From NCBI GenBank assembly GCA_043744375.1, contig JAYTUU010000067.1, positions 4,172-68,171 of the forward strand: DNA of 64,000 nt, in the 5' to 3' direction. The stretch is from CAIYPH01 sp043744375. Its GTDB lineage: Bacteria > Pseudomonadota > Alphaproteobacteria > Acetobacterales > Acetobacteraceae. How positions within the stretch are numbered: the stretch's first letter is position 1; every line of letters begins with the position of its first letter. The position numbers were made by a program, and so were the translations under genes. This document shows positions 25,646-34,669 of this stretch, in pieces. The notes below the pieces were generated by a model that was not told the DNA's origin, ran no database searches, and saw only the letters and a program-made list of their open reading frames with translations.

Positions 25646-26910
25646 CGCACCAGATCCGCCAGCATCCCCGCCACCCGCCCCGGCAACGCCGCCTGATCCG
25701 ACGCCGCCGCCCGCCCCGCCGCCCCCATCGCCGCCCGCCGCCCGGGGTCGCGCAACATCACCCCCACCCAGTCCGCCAGCCCCGCCGCATCCGCCACCTG
25801 CGCCAGCGCCCCAGCCTCCTGCAAAACCGTAACAATTTCAGAAAAATTCGCCACCTCCGGCCCGACCGCAACCGCACACCCCAGCCGCGCCGGCTCCAAC
25901 GGATTCTGCCCTCCCGCCGCCCCCAGACTCCGCCCGACAAACGCAAACCCCGCCAGCCGATAAAACAGCCCCAACTCCCCCAGCGTAGCCGCCACCCAAA
26001 CCCCCGCCCCCGCCGGCGGGTCCTGCCCCGCCCCCCGCCGCGTCACCGTCCCGCCACACGCCGCCGCAATCGCCGCCCCCCGCTCCGGATGCCGCGGCAC
26101 GATGATCGTCAGCACCCCCGGAAACTCCGCCACCAACCGCCCATGCACCGCAATGACGTACGGATCCTCCCCCGGATGCGTGCTCGCCGCCAGCCACACC
26201 GGCCGCCCCGCCAACAACGCCCTGAGACGCGCCAACTCCATTTCATCCACCGGCAACGGCTCGGCGGCAAACTTCAAATTCCCCACCATCCCGCTCGCCG
26301 GCGCCCCCAGCGCCCGCAACCGCGCCTCATCCCCCGCCGACTGTGCCTGCACCCACGCAAACCCGCCAAACACCGACCGCGCCACGCCCCCCAACCGCCG
26401 CCACGACGCAAAACTCCGCGCCGACATCCGCCCGTTCACCAACGCCACGGGCACCCCCCGCCGCGCACACCCCGCCAGCAAATTCGGCCATATCTCACTC
26501 TCGACAAATGCCGCCGCATCCGGCCGCCAATGATCGAGAAACCGCTCCACCCACCGGGGCACATCGAGCGGCACGAACCGATGCACCACCCGCCCCTCAA
26601 GCCCCAACTCCGGCAACCGCCGCGCCAAGAGCGCCGCCGACGTCACCGTTCCCGTCGTCATCAACACACCCACATCCGGCCTCGCCGCGGCCAACGCCAC
26701 CAGCACCGGCAACATCGAAACGCTCTCCCCCACACTCGCCGCATGCAGCCACAACACCCGTCCGGCCGGCCGCGCCGTCGCCTCAATCCCCCACCGCTCC
26801 GGCAACCGCGCCGCGATCTCCTTGCCCGTCCGCACCCGCCGCGCCAGCCACCACCGCAGCACGGGAACCGCCAGCGTCGCCGCCACGCCATACGCCCCCC
26901 GCACACTCAT
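25642..26910 (-). CDS. waaA: 3-deoxy-D-manno-octulosonic acid (Kdo) transferase
   Basis: A 422-residue protein from ATG 26910, which overlaps the stop of the DUF374 gene; the longer open frame to 27126 is ignored. Motifs of the GT30 family are VLWLHAASVGESVSMLPVL (catalytic Glu), FVESEIWPNLL, VNGRMSARSF, IIVPRHPERG, FVGRSLGAAGGQNPLEPA and the Gly-rich GPEVANF. An N-terminal hydrophobic anchor precedes them. It adds Kdo residues to lipid IVA, so the organism makes a Kdo-containing lipopolysaccharide. Confidence 0.95.
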   Translation of the reverse strand: MSVRGAYGVAATLAVPVLRWWLARRVRTGKEIAARLPERWGIEATARPAGRVLWLHAASVGESVSMLPVLVALAAARPDVGVLMTTGTVTSAALLARRLPELGLEGRVVHRFVPLDVPRWVERFLDHWRPDAAAFVESEIWPNLLAGCARRGVPVALVNGRMSARSFASWRRLGGVARSVFGGFAWVQAQSAGDEARLRALGAPASGMVGNLKFAAEPLPVDEMELARLRALLAGRPVWLAASTHPGEDPYVIAVHGRLVAEFPGVLTIIVPRHPERGAAIAAACGGTVTRRGAGQDPPAGAGVWVAATLGELGLFYRLAGFAFVGRSLGAAGGQNPLEPARLGCAVAVGPEVANFSEIVTVLQEAGALAQVADAAGLADWVGVMLRDPGRRAAMGAAGRAAASDQAALPGRVAGMLADLVR

Positions 26911-27617
26911 CGCGCCAAGACATCCGCCCGATCCGCCACCACCGTCAGCGCCGTCGCGATCACCTCCACCGCATTCTCCCACCCGGCCCGCTTCACATCC
27001 ACCGCCGCGCCGCACACCAGCACCCCGCGCCCGAACGGCAACGGCAACACCATCCGATCCCACGTCCCCAAAACGATCCGCCAGCGCGTCTGCGCCGCGC
27101 ACGGCAACACCGGCACGCCCGCCCACGCCGCCAACTGCGCCACCCCCGCCGCCGCCACCCGCCGCGGTCCACGCGGCCCATCCGGCGTGATCACCGCAAT
27201 GCCGCCCTGCGCAATCGCATCCAGCAGCCCCAACGCCCCCGCCGCCCCACCACGATCCCGCCCATCGCGCCGCGACGACCCATGCGCCACCGCCACCCCA
27301 AACCGCCGCATCACCTCGCCGATCAACCGCCCATCATTGTGCCGGCTGACCAGCACCGTCGCCCGCAAACCAGGCGCCCCCTCCCGCGCTTGCGCCAACA
27401 ACGCCGGCATCAACGGCAACCGCTCATGCCAAAACGCCGCCACCGCCCGACCGCTCGCCACCACCGGCGCCAAATGCTCCGCACCCTCCAACGTCCACCG
27501 CGTCGTGCGCAACGCAAACGCCAAATACAACCCGATCGCCCGCGCCAAAAACGCCTGCACCCCAGGACGCCGCAACCGCGTCTTCAGCCATTCCGCTTGC
27601 CGTTTAAAACGCGCCAT
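26907..27617 (-). CDS. lysophospholipid-acyltransferase-like protein (DUF374)
   Basis: A 236-residue protein with one N-terminal hydrophobic segment (residues 20-36, FLARAIGLYLAFALR). The DUF374/LPLAT features are VAAFWHERLPLMPALL, VSRHNDGRLIGEVMRRFGV, AHGSSRRDGRDRGGA, ITPDGPRGPRRVA and WAGVPVLPCA. Genes of this family are commonly found next to waaA in alphaproteobacteria, and an acyltransferase role in lipid A or LPS biosynthesis has been proposed. It is the first gene of the DUF374-waaA-lpxK-HAD operon, all joined by four-base overlaps. Confidence 0.9.
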   Translation of the reverse strand: MARFKRQAEWLKTRLRRPGVQAFLARAIGLYLAFALRTTRWTLEGAEHLAPVVASGRAVAAFWHERLPLMPALLAQAREGAPGLRATVLVSRHNDGRLIGEVMRRFGVAVAHGSSRRDGRDRGGAAGALGLLDAIAQGGIAVITPDGPRGPRRVAAAGVAQLAAWAGVPVLPCAAQTRWRIVLGTWDRMVLPLPFGRGVLVCGAAVDVKRAGWENAVEVIATALTVVADRADVLAR

Positions 27618-27681
27618 GGACGTCGCGGTAGCATGCTACCCCCTCGGCGGCAAAGGCCAAGGCAAACAAGGCTCCACCCGC

Positions 27682-27711
27682 TTGACAGAATTTTCCCCCG
27701 GTTCATACGGT
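27682..27711 (+). promoter_or_regulatory. candidate sigma-70 promoter for the sugar ABC transporter
   Basis: TTGACA (27682-27687), an 18-base spacer, then TACGGT (27706-27711), about 50 bp before the transporter's ATG at 27761. The -35 is a perfect match and the -10 is weak, so the call is tentative. Confidence 0.4.
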
Positions 27712-27760
27712 CCGCCACAGCCAACAACAGGGCGGCCGCGGCCGTCGGGGGAGAGCACGG

Positions 27761-29014
27761 ATGAAGGTCACGCAGTTCGGACGCCGGGCATTCGCGACGC
27801 TCGCGGCATGGGGTCTAGCCGGTGGAATCACCGCGGCCCAAGCCGGCGAGATCACTTTCTGGACCTGGCGCCAGGAGGATAAGGCCGCCTACAGCGAACT
27901 CTTCGCCGACTTCACCAGGGCTCATCCCGGCATCACCGTGAAGTTCGAGGCCTTCGCCACCGAGAACTATGCCACCATTCTCTCCACCGCTCTCGCCGCC
28001 GGCCGGGGTGGCGATGTGCTGCACACCCGCGCCTATGGCGGCCTCGAAACCTTCGCCAAGGCCGGCTACTTCCTGCCGCTCGACCCCACCGCCGTTCCCG
28101 AACTCGCCAACCTCCCGGCCGACGCGCTGGCGTCCGAGACCCTGCGCGCCGATGGCAAGGTCTACTCCCTCTCCTTCGCCTCCCAGACCCTCGGCCTGTT
28201 CATCAACAAGGACGTCTTCGCCAAGGCCGGCGTCACCGCCCCGCAAACCTGGGACGATCTGATCGCCGTTTCCAAAACCCTCAAGGAAAAGGGCATCACC
28301 CCAATCGCCAACGGCATGGCGACCGCCTGGATGGACGAAGTCTTCACCTCCATCTTCACCAACCCCTTCCTCGGCAACGCCTTCGTCGCCGACATCCTGG
28401 CGGGCAAGGCCACCTTCTCCGACCCGCGCTACGTCGCCGCGCTGGGCAAACTCCTCGAACTGCGCGACTACCTGCCGCAAGGCTTCTCCGGCGTCGACTA
28501 CGCCACCGCCCAGCAACTCTTCCTCTCCGGCCGCGCCGCCATGTTCGCCGGCGGCAGCTTCGAAATCGCCAACTTCCGCAAGCAGAACCCCGCCCTCAAG
28601 ATGGACTTCATCGCCCCGCCCCGCGCGAAGGCCGGCGACCCCGCCCAGGCCTCGAAGTTCTACGATGGCGGCTTCGCGGTAAACGCCAAATCCGCCAACC
28701 AGGCCGACGCCATCAAGCTCGTCCGCTACATGGGCACCAAGGCGTTCGGCGACAAATTCTCCGCCCTCCTCGGCAATATCTCGCCGATCAAGGGCGTCAC
28801 CATCACCGACCCGATGCTGGCCGATGTCGTGAAACTGAACGAAACCGCCGTGCCCTACATCATGGCCGTCTATTTCCGCTACGAAACCCCCACCGGCTCC
28901 GAGCTGCTGCAATCCGGCATCCAGAAGATGATGGCCGGCAGCATGACCCCGGCAGAGGTCGGCGCCTCCATCACCCAGGGCGTCGCCCGCTACTTCAAGC
29001 CGTTCCAGAAGTAA
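27761..29014 (+). CDS. sugar ABC transporter substrate-binding protein (family 1)
   Basis: A 417-residue periplasmic binding protein. The N-terminus (KVTQFGRRAFATLAAWGLAG) contains GRRAF, so it may be a Tat-type signal, and cleavage would be near AAQAGE. The mature part begins EITFWTWRQEDKAAYSELF. Typical family-1 features follow: AFATENYATILSTALAAGRG, DVLHTRAYGGLETFAKAGYF, PQTWDDLIAVSKTLKEKGIT, FLSGRAAMFAGGSFEIANF. It is the first of three genes (binding protein, two permeases) with short gaps. Likely ligands are sugars or sugar-like polyols. Confidence 0.93.
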   Translation: MKVTQFGRRAFATLAAWGLAGGITAAQAGEITFWTWRQEDKAAYSELFADFTRAHPGITVKFEAFATENYATILSTALAAGRGGDVLHTRAYGGLETFAKAGYFLPLDPTAVPELANLPADALASETLRADGKVYSLSFASQTLGLFINKDVFAKAGVTAPQTWDDLIAVSKTLKEKGITPIANGMATAWMDEVFTSIFTNPFLGNAFVADILAGKATFSDPRYVAALGKLLELRDYLPQGFSGVDYATAQQLFLSGRAAMFAGGSFEIANFRKQNPALKMDFIAPPRAKAGDPAQASKFYDGGFAVNAKSANQADAIKLVRYMGTKAFGDKFSALLGNISPIKGVTITDPMLADVVKLNETAVPYIMAVYFRYETPTGSELLQSGIQKMMAGSMTPAEVGASITQGVARYFKPFQK

Positions 29015-29020
29015 TCCAAA

Positions 29021-29956
29021 TTGACCGCCGACCGCGTGCGGCGCGCCCGCGCCGCACGCCGCAACCGGGCGCTCTGGATCGCCTTCCTCCTCGCCCCCGG
29101 CCTCGCCGTGATGACGCTGTTCGTCGCCGCCCCCCTGGCCTCAGCCTTCCGCTACGCCTTCTACGACTTCAACGGCCTCGCCCCCGCCGGCTTCGTCGGC
29201 CTGAAGAATTTCCGCGAAGTCCTCACCGAAGCCCCCTTCGCCGACTGGACCCTGCGCGCCTTCCGCCACAACGCCATCGTCTTCGCCGCCCTGATGATCC
29301 TCCAGAACGGCCTCGCCTACCTGATCGCCTTCGCCCTGCTGAAGTCCCTGCCCGGCCACCGCCTCCACCAGGTCATCGTCTTCCTCCCCGTGATACTCTC
29401 GGCGGTCGTCGTCGGCTTCCTGTGGAAACTCTTCCTCCACCCCCTGTTCGGCCTGGTCAACGCCGCCCTCGCGCTGATCGGCATCCAGGGCCTGCCCTGG
29501 CTCGGCGACGAAAACACCGCCCTCGGCGCCATCATCTTCACCAACGCCTGGCACTGGGTCGGCTTCCCCGCCCTCATCTTCCTCGCCGGCATGCAGCGCA
29601 TCTCCAAGGAAACCATCGAGGCCGCCCGTATCGACGGCGCCAATGACCGCATCCTGATGGCCCGCATCATCTGGCCGCTGGTGGCACCCTCCACCACCAT
29701 CGTCTTCATCCTCACCTTCATCGGCAGCTTCAACTGGTTCGAACTGCCCTACGTCATGGCCGGCCTCAACGGCTCCCCCGGCGGCGCCACCGACGTGCTG
29801 GGCCTGTATTTCTACCGCACCGCTTTCGGCAACGTCAGCGCCGGCCTCCAGGATTTCGGCCACGGCAGCGCGCTCGCCGTGCTGATGTTCGCCTTCATCG
29901 CCGCCTTCTCCGCCCTCGCGCTGCACTTCCTCCGCCGCCGCGAGATCGAAGTTTAA
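29021..29956 (+). CDS. sugar ABC transporter permease, MalF/UgpA type
   Basis: A 311-residue membrane protein starting at TTG 29021. Six hydrophobic segments are visible. The family motifs are WIAFLLAPGLAVMTLFV at the N-terminus, FNGLAPAGFVGLKNFREVL in the first periplasmic stretch and the EAA loop ISKETIEAARIDGANDRILM. It is separated by only six bases from the binding-protein gene and four from the second permease, so it is part of the same operon. It forms the channel with the MalG-type subunit. Confidence 0.93.
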   Translation: MTADRVRRARAARRNRALWIAFLLAPGLAVMTLFVAAPLASAFRYAFYDFNGLAPAGFVGLKNFREVLTEAPFADWTLRAFRHNAIVFAALMILQNGLAYLIAFALLKSLPGHRLHQVIVFLPVILSAVVVGFLWKLFLHPLFGLVNAALALIGIQGLPWLGDENTALGAIIFTNAWHWVGFPALIFLAGMQRISKETIEAARIDGANDRILMARIIWPLVAPSTTIVFILTFIGSFNWFELPYVMAGLNGSPGGATDVLGLYFYRTAFGNVSAGLQDFGHGSALAVLMFAFIAAFSALALHFLRRREIEV

Positions 29957-29960
29957 TCAG

Positions 29961-30788
29961 ATGCAACACAGTGAGCGTCTGAAGAACGGCCTGATCCAGC
30001 TCCTCCTGGCCATCAACGCCTTCATCATGATCTACCCGCTCGTCGTCATGCTCCTCTCCGCCTTCAAATCCAATGCCGAGATCTTCGCCTCCCCCTTCGC
30101 CCTCCCCGCCAGTTTTTCCCTGATCAATGCGGCGCGCATCTGGAACGAAACCAGCTTTCTCCGATACCTCCTGAATTCGCTGACAATCACTGCGAGTTCC
30201 GTGGCCATCATCGTCATCTTCGGCACGATGGCCGCCTACGCCATCGCCCGCTATCCGTTCCGCCTCAGCGCCCTCATCTTCATGTTCTTCCTCGCCGGCC
30301 TGATGGTCCCGCTCAAACTCGCCATCATCCCCCTCTTCATCCAACTCGACGCCCTCGGCCTGATCGACACGCAGGCCGGCCTGGTCCTCGTCTACGTCGC
30401 CATGGGCCTGCCCTCCGCCGTCTTCATCCTCACCGGCTTCCTGCGCACTTTGCCCGGCGAACTCGAAGAAAGCGCCCGCATCGAAGGTGCCAGCGAACTA
30501 CGGACCATGCTCGCCATCATGCTCCCCCTCGCCCGCCCGGCCATGGTCATCGCCGCCATCCAGAACGCCGTGCCGATCTGGAACGACTTCTTCTTCCCCC
30601 TCGTCTTCATCAGCACCGACCGCCTGAAAACCCTCCCCCAAGGGCTCACCGTCTTCATGGGCGAATACAACACCGACTGGGGCGTCCTCTTCGCCGGCCT
30701 CACCCTCTCCGCCCTGCCGATCACCCTGGTCTACATCGTCCTCTCCCGCCAATTCATCGCCGGCCTGACACAAGGCGCCATCAAGTAG
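29961..30788 (+). CDS. sugar ABC transporter permease, MalG/UgpE type
   Basis: A 275-residue membrane protein with six predicted helices. MalG-type features are FIMIYPLVVMLLSAFKS, SFLRYLLNSLTITASSVA, AAYAIARYPFR, the EAA loop PGELEESARIEGASELRTM and the C-terminal FIAGLTQGAIK. It completes the membrane part of the importer. No MalK-type ATPase gene follows; instead a palindromic repeat begins at the stop codon. The ATPase must be encoded elsewhere. Confidence 0.93.
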   Translation: MQHSERLKNGLIQLLLAINAFIMIYPLVVMLLSAFKSNAEIFASPFALPASFSLINAARIWNETSFLRYLLNSLTITASSVAIIVIFGTMAAYAIARYPFRLSALIFMFFLAGLMVPLKLAIIPLFIQLDALGLIDTQAGLVLVYVAMGLPSAVFILTGFLRTLPGELEESARIEGASELRTMLAIMLPLARPAMVIAAIQNAVPIWNDFFFPLVFISTDRLKTLPQGLTVFMGEYNTDWGVLFAGLTLSALPITLVYIVLSRQFIAGLTQGAIK

Positions 30789-30965
30789 GCAAGGCTCCGC
30801 CGGCGTCGTGCGCAGCGCGCAGTCGCGCGACGGGCCAGTGGCCCTTGGAACCCACGACTGCTGGCGGCTGGATCAAAAGCCTTCGGATGACAACTCCTTC
30901 CTGGCGCCCCGCGAGGGAGGATGGGGTTCAAAGGGCCCCCGGCCCTTTGCCGCCGGAGGCTTGCC
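30789..30965. repeat. dispersed palindromic repeat, family R1 (copy 1)
   Basis: This element starts right after the permease stop with GCAAGGCTCCGCCGG and ends with CTTTGCCGCCGGAGGCTTGCC. These ends form imperfect inverted repeats. Inside the left arm is GGGCCAGTGGCCCTTGGAACCC, then ACGACTGCTGGCGGCTGGATC and a segment AAAAGCCTTCGGATGACAAC. The right arm repeats GGGTTCAAAGGGCC in inverse. It accounts for most of the 322-bp gap before the next coding frame. The rest (30966-31072) shows only a good ribosome site (AAGGGAG) before ATG 31073. Confidence 0.8.
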
Positions 30966-31072
30966 TTCCCTTCACGGTCGCCTCCCGAATCCCGGCCATT
31001 GAATTTACCGCCGTCCCGACGCATTCTCCGCCCCGCGCGCCGGGACCAACCGAGCGCCAAAAGGGAGACTGC

Positions 31073-31959
31073 ATGATGAAATTTCCGACCTCCTTCGGGG
31101 CCGGGGCGTCATGCGCGGCCTCGACGCCGATCATTGCCGGGCGCTTGCCGCCTCCATCCTTGGCGACGCCAAGAAGGTGAAATTCGTGCCGCTGACCGCG
31201 CAGGCCCGTTTCACCGGCCTGCAATCCGGCGAAGTGGACCTGCTCTATCGCTCCACCACCTGGACGCTGGGCCGCGAAGGCAATCTCGGCGGCCTGTTCG
31301 CCAGCGTGAACTTCTATGACGGCACCGGCTTCCTGGTGAAGAAGGCCCTCGGCGTGAAGGCGGCCAAGGACCTCGACGGCGCCACTATCTGCGTCGCCCC
31401 GGGCACCAGCACCGAGCTTGCCGTCGCCGACTTCTTCCGCGTCAACAAGATCAAGTTCACCCCGATCCTGATCCAGGATGTGAGCGAAATCCAGGGCGCC
31501 TACCTGTCCGGCCGCTGCGACGCCTTCTCGAACGACGCCTCCGGCCTCGCCACCTTCCGCTTCCAACAGGGGCCGAAAGCCGAGGAGCACATCCTGCTCC
31601 CCGACATCATCAGCAAGGAGCCGCTCGGCGCCATGGTGCGCAAGGGCGACGACAAGTTCTTCGACATCGTCCGGTGGACCTACTTCGCCGGCCTGATCGC
31701 CGAGGAATACGGCATCACCGCGGCCAATGTTGACACCCATTTGACCAGCAACATCCCCGAAGTCCGCCGCCTCCTCGGCCTCGAGGGCGACATGGGCAAG
31801 GCGCTCGGCGTGGACAACAAATGGGCCTACAACGCGATCAAGCAAGCTGGCAATTTCGGCGAGATCTGGGACCGCAACATCACCCCGATGGGCGTGCCGC
31901 GCGGCATCAACAATCTCTGGAACAAGGGCGGCCTGCACTACGCGCCCCCGATGCGGTAA
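31073..31959 (+). pseudogene. truncated general amino-acid ABC transporter binding protein (AapJ-like)
   Basis: From 31111 the frame encodes 282 residues matching the AapJ/BztA-type binding protein from its first conserved block on: RGLDADHCRALAASILGDA, FVPLTAQARFTGLQSGEVD, LLYRSTTWTLGREG, TICVAPGTSTELAVADFF and WNKGGLHYAPPMR at the C-terminus. The signal peptide and the VRxxGxLxCGV strand that should precede it are missing. A strong ribosome site (AAGGGAG) and ATGs at 31073/31076 lie in another frame (MMKFPTSFGAGAS). That looks like the old N-terminus joined by an internal deletion of roughly 150 bp. Without a signal peptide it cannot be exported. No Aap permease genes follow, so it is an orphan remnant. 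Confidence 0.75.
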
Positions 31960-31963
31960 GCAT

Positions 31964-32968
31964 CTAACCCGCTTTGAAACGACCCGCTTTGAGACGACCC
32001 GCTTTGAGACGACTGGCCGCCGGCACCCGAAAGGGGCCGGCGGTTTTCGTTTCCAGCACCACCGGAAACGCCGGCGCCATCGCCGCGATCTCCGCCGCCC
32101 CCAGATCATGCGTGATGATCACCAACCCCTCCTCGGCAACGCCCTGGAATGGCCGCGGCTGATCGAACGCCGTCCCCACCGCCTGGAACAGCAGCCGCAC
32201 CGGCACATCCGCCGGCCGCAGCACGCCCTTCAGCCGCAACAGCCGGTCACCCGCCAACCCCGACAAGTTCTCCAGCCACTCCAGGATCGCATCGATCCCG
32301 ACGGCTCCGATCCGCGCCGTCATCACCGCAACCCGCGGATGCCCCGCCGCCACTTCCCCCGGCACCGTCACGCCAACACCCGCCTCGGCGAACGCCGCCA
32401 GCGCCCGCCGCACCGGATCGGCCTCCATGACCACCCGCGCCAGCGGATTGATCCCGCCCAGCCGGACCGCCAGGTCCCCCGCCTCGGCCCGATCGAGCTT
32501 GCTCAGCACCAGCACCCCCGCCGCCGCGATCTGCGCCGCCGCGGTCTCGAACATCGCCTCCCCGAACGGCGGCGCCGCCGCATCGCACAGCCCCACCACG
32601 CCCAGCCGCATGCCCATCGGCGCCAACTCCCCCAGCGAGCGAATGATCGGCCCAGGCCGCGCCAGGCCGCTCGTCTCCAGCACGATCCGCCGGAACGGAC
32701 CCCGCCCCGACGCCTCCCGCGCCTCCACCAGCGCCTCGATCGTGTAGAGCAGATCATTGGCGATCGAGCAGCACACGCAGCCATTGGCCAGCATCGCCAT
32801 CGGCAGATCGCCGGCGTCCTCCGCCAGCACCGCGCCATCGATATCGATCGCGCCGACCTCATTGACGATCACCGCCGTCTCCGCCGCCTCCGGCTGACGC
32901 AGAAAATCCCGCAGCAACGTCGTCTTGCCGCTGCCCAGGAACCCTGTCAGCAGCGTGAAATCGGTCAC
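31964..32968 (-). CDS. CobW/COG0523-type GTP-dependent metallochaperone
   Basis: A 334-residue G3E-family GTPase. Walker A is LTGFLGSGKTTLLRDFL at the N-terminus. The metal-binding CxCC motif is LANGCVCCSI (near residue 63), followed by ETSGLARPGPII and the base-recognition LSKLDRAEAGD. The C-terminal CobW_C domain reaches RPFQGVAEEGLVIITHD. It loads a metal (Zn, Co or Fe type) onto a target protein; the client is not identified. Its stop overlaps the start of the neighbouring amidohydrolase, and that metal enzyme would be a plausible client. The last residues are a threefold LKAGR-type repeat encoded by a 15-bp tandem repeat. Confidence 0.92.
   Translation of the reverse strand: MTDFTLLTGFLGSGKTTLLRDFLRQPEAAETAVIVNEVGAIDIDGAVLAEDAGDLPMAMLANGCVCCSIANDLLYTIEALVEAREASGRGPFRRIVLETSGLARPGPIIRSLGELAPMGMRLGVVGLCDAAAPPFGEAMFETAAAQIAAAGVLVLSKLDRAEAGDLAVRLGGINPLARVVMEADPVRRALAAFAEAGVGVTVPGEVAAGHPRVAVMTARIGAVGIDAILEWLENLSGLAGDRLLRLKGVLRPADVPVRLLFQAVGTAFDQPRPFQGVAEEGLVIITHDLGAAEIAAMAPAFPVVLETKTAGPFRVPAASRLKAGRLKAGRFKAG
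31970..32014. repeat. 15-bp tandem repeat at the 3' end of the CobW gene
   Basis: Three copies of CGCTTTGAGACGACC (the first and last with one change each) lie immediately before the stop codon on the minus strand. They encode RLKAGRLKAGRFKAG at the C-terminus. Confidence 0.85.
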
Positions 32969-34542
32969 TGCTTCGAAGCCGCCGCCATCGCCTCGACATC
33001 GGCGAGCAACTCACGCGTATCGAACACCACCCCGTCCTTGATCGTGCTGGACAGGCAATGGTGCCACTCGACACCCCCCGTCGCATCGTTCAACCGCATT
33101 GCCCCGGTGCCATAGAGCAGCTTGAAATCCGCCAGCGGATTCTGGTCATGCACCAGAATATCCGCCCGCTTCCCCACCTCCAACGTCCCCGTCACATCGC
33201 CGATCCCCAGCAGATCGGCGGCGTGGGACGTCGTGGCGCGCAACACCTCAAGCGGATGAAACCCCGCCTCCTGCAACAACTCAAACTCCCGCATCAGCCC
33301 AAATCCATACAGCTGGAAAATAAACCCGGAATCGCTCCCCGCGCACACCCGCCCGCCGCGGTTCTTGTAGTCGTTGATGAACTGCATCCAGATCCGGTAG
33401 TGCTCCTTCCACTCCAACTCGTTCTGCGTCGTCCACTTGGTCCAGTACGAGCCATGCCCGCCCCGCTGCGGCTGGAAATACTTCCACACCGTCTGATGCG
33501 TATATTTCTCATGCCAATCCGCCCGCCGCGCCCGCATCACATCGCGATTGGCCTCATAGATGTTGAACGTCGGCACAAACGTGAACCCGGTCTCGATGAA
33601 CGCATCGAGCGTATCGTTCCACTTCTGGCTGCCCGGCTTCGCCGCCTGCTGGAACATCTGCCCGGCCGTCGAGAAACGCAGATACTCGTCGCCATAATTG
33701 TAGTGATCCGGAAAATTCTGGATCGTCCGCGTCTCGAACAACGCCTCCGGCAACCCGTAATAATGTTCCGCACTCGTCAGCCCCCAGCGCGCCGACGTCA
33801 ACGCGTTCAACCGCGACACCGCCAACTGCGCATGATGGCAGCAACTCCGCAGCCCGACCTCCTTGGCCTCCGCCAAGGCGGCCTGCATGATCGCCGGCGG
33901 CGCGCCAAAGAATTTTATGCCATCCGCCCCTTTCGCCTTGATCGCGCGCACCCAGGCGCGCGCCTCGTCGGGCGAAAAGATCGTCTTCATCATGTCCGGC
34001 ACCGCCGGAAAATACGAATGCACGACCATGTTGGGCGCGGCAATCCGATGCGCCGCCGCCGCCGCCTTCTGCTCCAACGTCCACGCCAAGCCGTTCAGCG
34101 CGCCGGCCTCGCGCACCGTCGTCACCCCATGCGCCAGCCACAGCTTGTAGACATAATCCGCCGGCGGCATCGGCCCGTTCGCCGCGTGATACGCCACCCC
34201 CACATGCCCATGGCTGTCGATGAACCCCGGCGTCACATATTTCCCGTGGCAGTCGATCTCATGCGCCCCGCCCGCCGGCCGGCCGCCAGGCTTGATCGGC
34301 ATCCCCGGCGTCCCCACCCGCTCGATCGCCGCAATCCGCCCGCCCTCGACGACGATATCCACTGGCCCCCACGGCGGTGCCCCGGTGCCATCGATCACCG
34401 TCGCCCCGCGCAGCACCATCCGCGCAAACGGCCCCACCCCCCGATCCCGCGACGTCGCCGGCTCCACCCGCGGAAAATTCGCCTGCGAGAACCGATGGAT
34501 CGCTTCCTCGCCGATTTCAGGGCCGGTTTCCGACATGGACAT
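32965..34542 (-). CDS. amidohydrolase family protein
   Basis: A 525-residue metal-dependent hydrolase of the imidazolonepropionase/dihydroorotase-like type. RGATVIDGTGAPPWGPVDI and GRIAAIERVG form the N-terminal beta-sandwich. The metal HxH motif is GFIDSHGHVG (near residue 113). CHHAQLAVSRL and SAEHYYGLPE give later His ligands, and GSDSGF the catalytic Asp. EVGKRADILVHDQNPLADF closes the beta-sandwich. No signal peptide is seen, so it is cytoplasmic. The substrate (cyclic amide, peptide or lactam) is unknown. It overlaps cobW by four bases, suggesting co-expression with a metallochaperone. Confidence 0.9.
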   Translation of the reverse strand: MSMSETGPEIGEEAIHRFSQANFPRVEPATSRDRGVGPFARMVLRGATVIDGTGAPPWGPVDIVVEGGRIAAIERVGTPGMPIKPGGRPAGGAHEIDCHGKYVTPGFIDSHGHVGVAYHAANGPMPPADYVYKLWLAHGVTTVREAGALNGLAWTLEQKAAAAAHRIAAPNMVVHSYFPAVPDMMKTIFSPDEARAWVRAIKAKGADGIKFFGAPPAIMQAALAEAKEVGLRSCCHHAQLAVSRLNALTSARWGLTSAEHYYGLPEALFETRTIQNFPDHYNYGDEYLRFSTAGQMFQQAAKPGSQKWNDTLDAFIETGFTFVPTFNIYEANRDVMRARRADWHEKYTHQTVWKYFQPQRGGHGSYWTKWTTQNELEWKEHYRIWMQFINDYKNRGGRVCAGSDSGFIFQLYGFGLMREFELLQEAGFHPLEVLRATTSHAADLLGIGDVTGTLEVGKRADILVHDQNPLADFKLLYGTGAMRLNDATGGVEWHHCLSSTIKDGVVFDTRELLADVEAMAAASKQ

Positions 34543-34575
34543 GCTGCGATCCTACAAACTGAGAAGTCCCAGCCG

Positions 34576-34619
34576 CGATTGTGCATCGCACTGCACGGTG
34601 CCCGTCAATACACGCCGCC
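34576..34619. repeat. duplicated 44-bp segment, copy 1 (partner at 35141-35184)
   Basis: CGATTGTGCATCGCACTGCA and the following 24 bases are repeated with about five mismatches at 35141-35184. On the minus strand both copies contain TTGACG and, further down, CACAAT. One copy precedes the amidohydrolase start (34542) and the other the start of the 155-residue gene (35137). A duplicated promoter-like region is possible. Confidence 0.7.
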
Positions 34620-34669
34620 CACACACGTCCGTGGTGCTGCCGGAAGCGACGGTGCAAAGACCATGTGTC

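Noticed and set aside
25471..27882. Plus-strand open frame of about 800 codons opposite lpxK-waaA-DUF374
   Set aside because: Product is Pro/Arg/His-rich without any domain; the minus-strand genes carry clear motifs.
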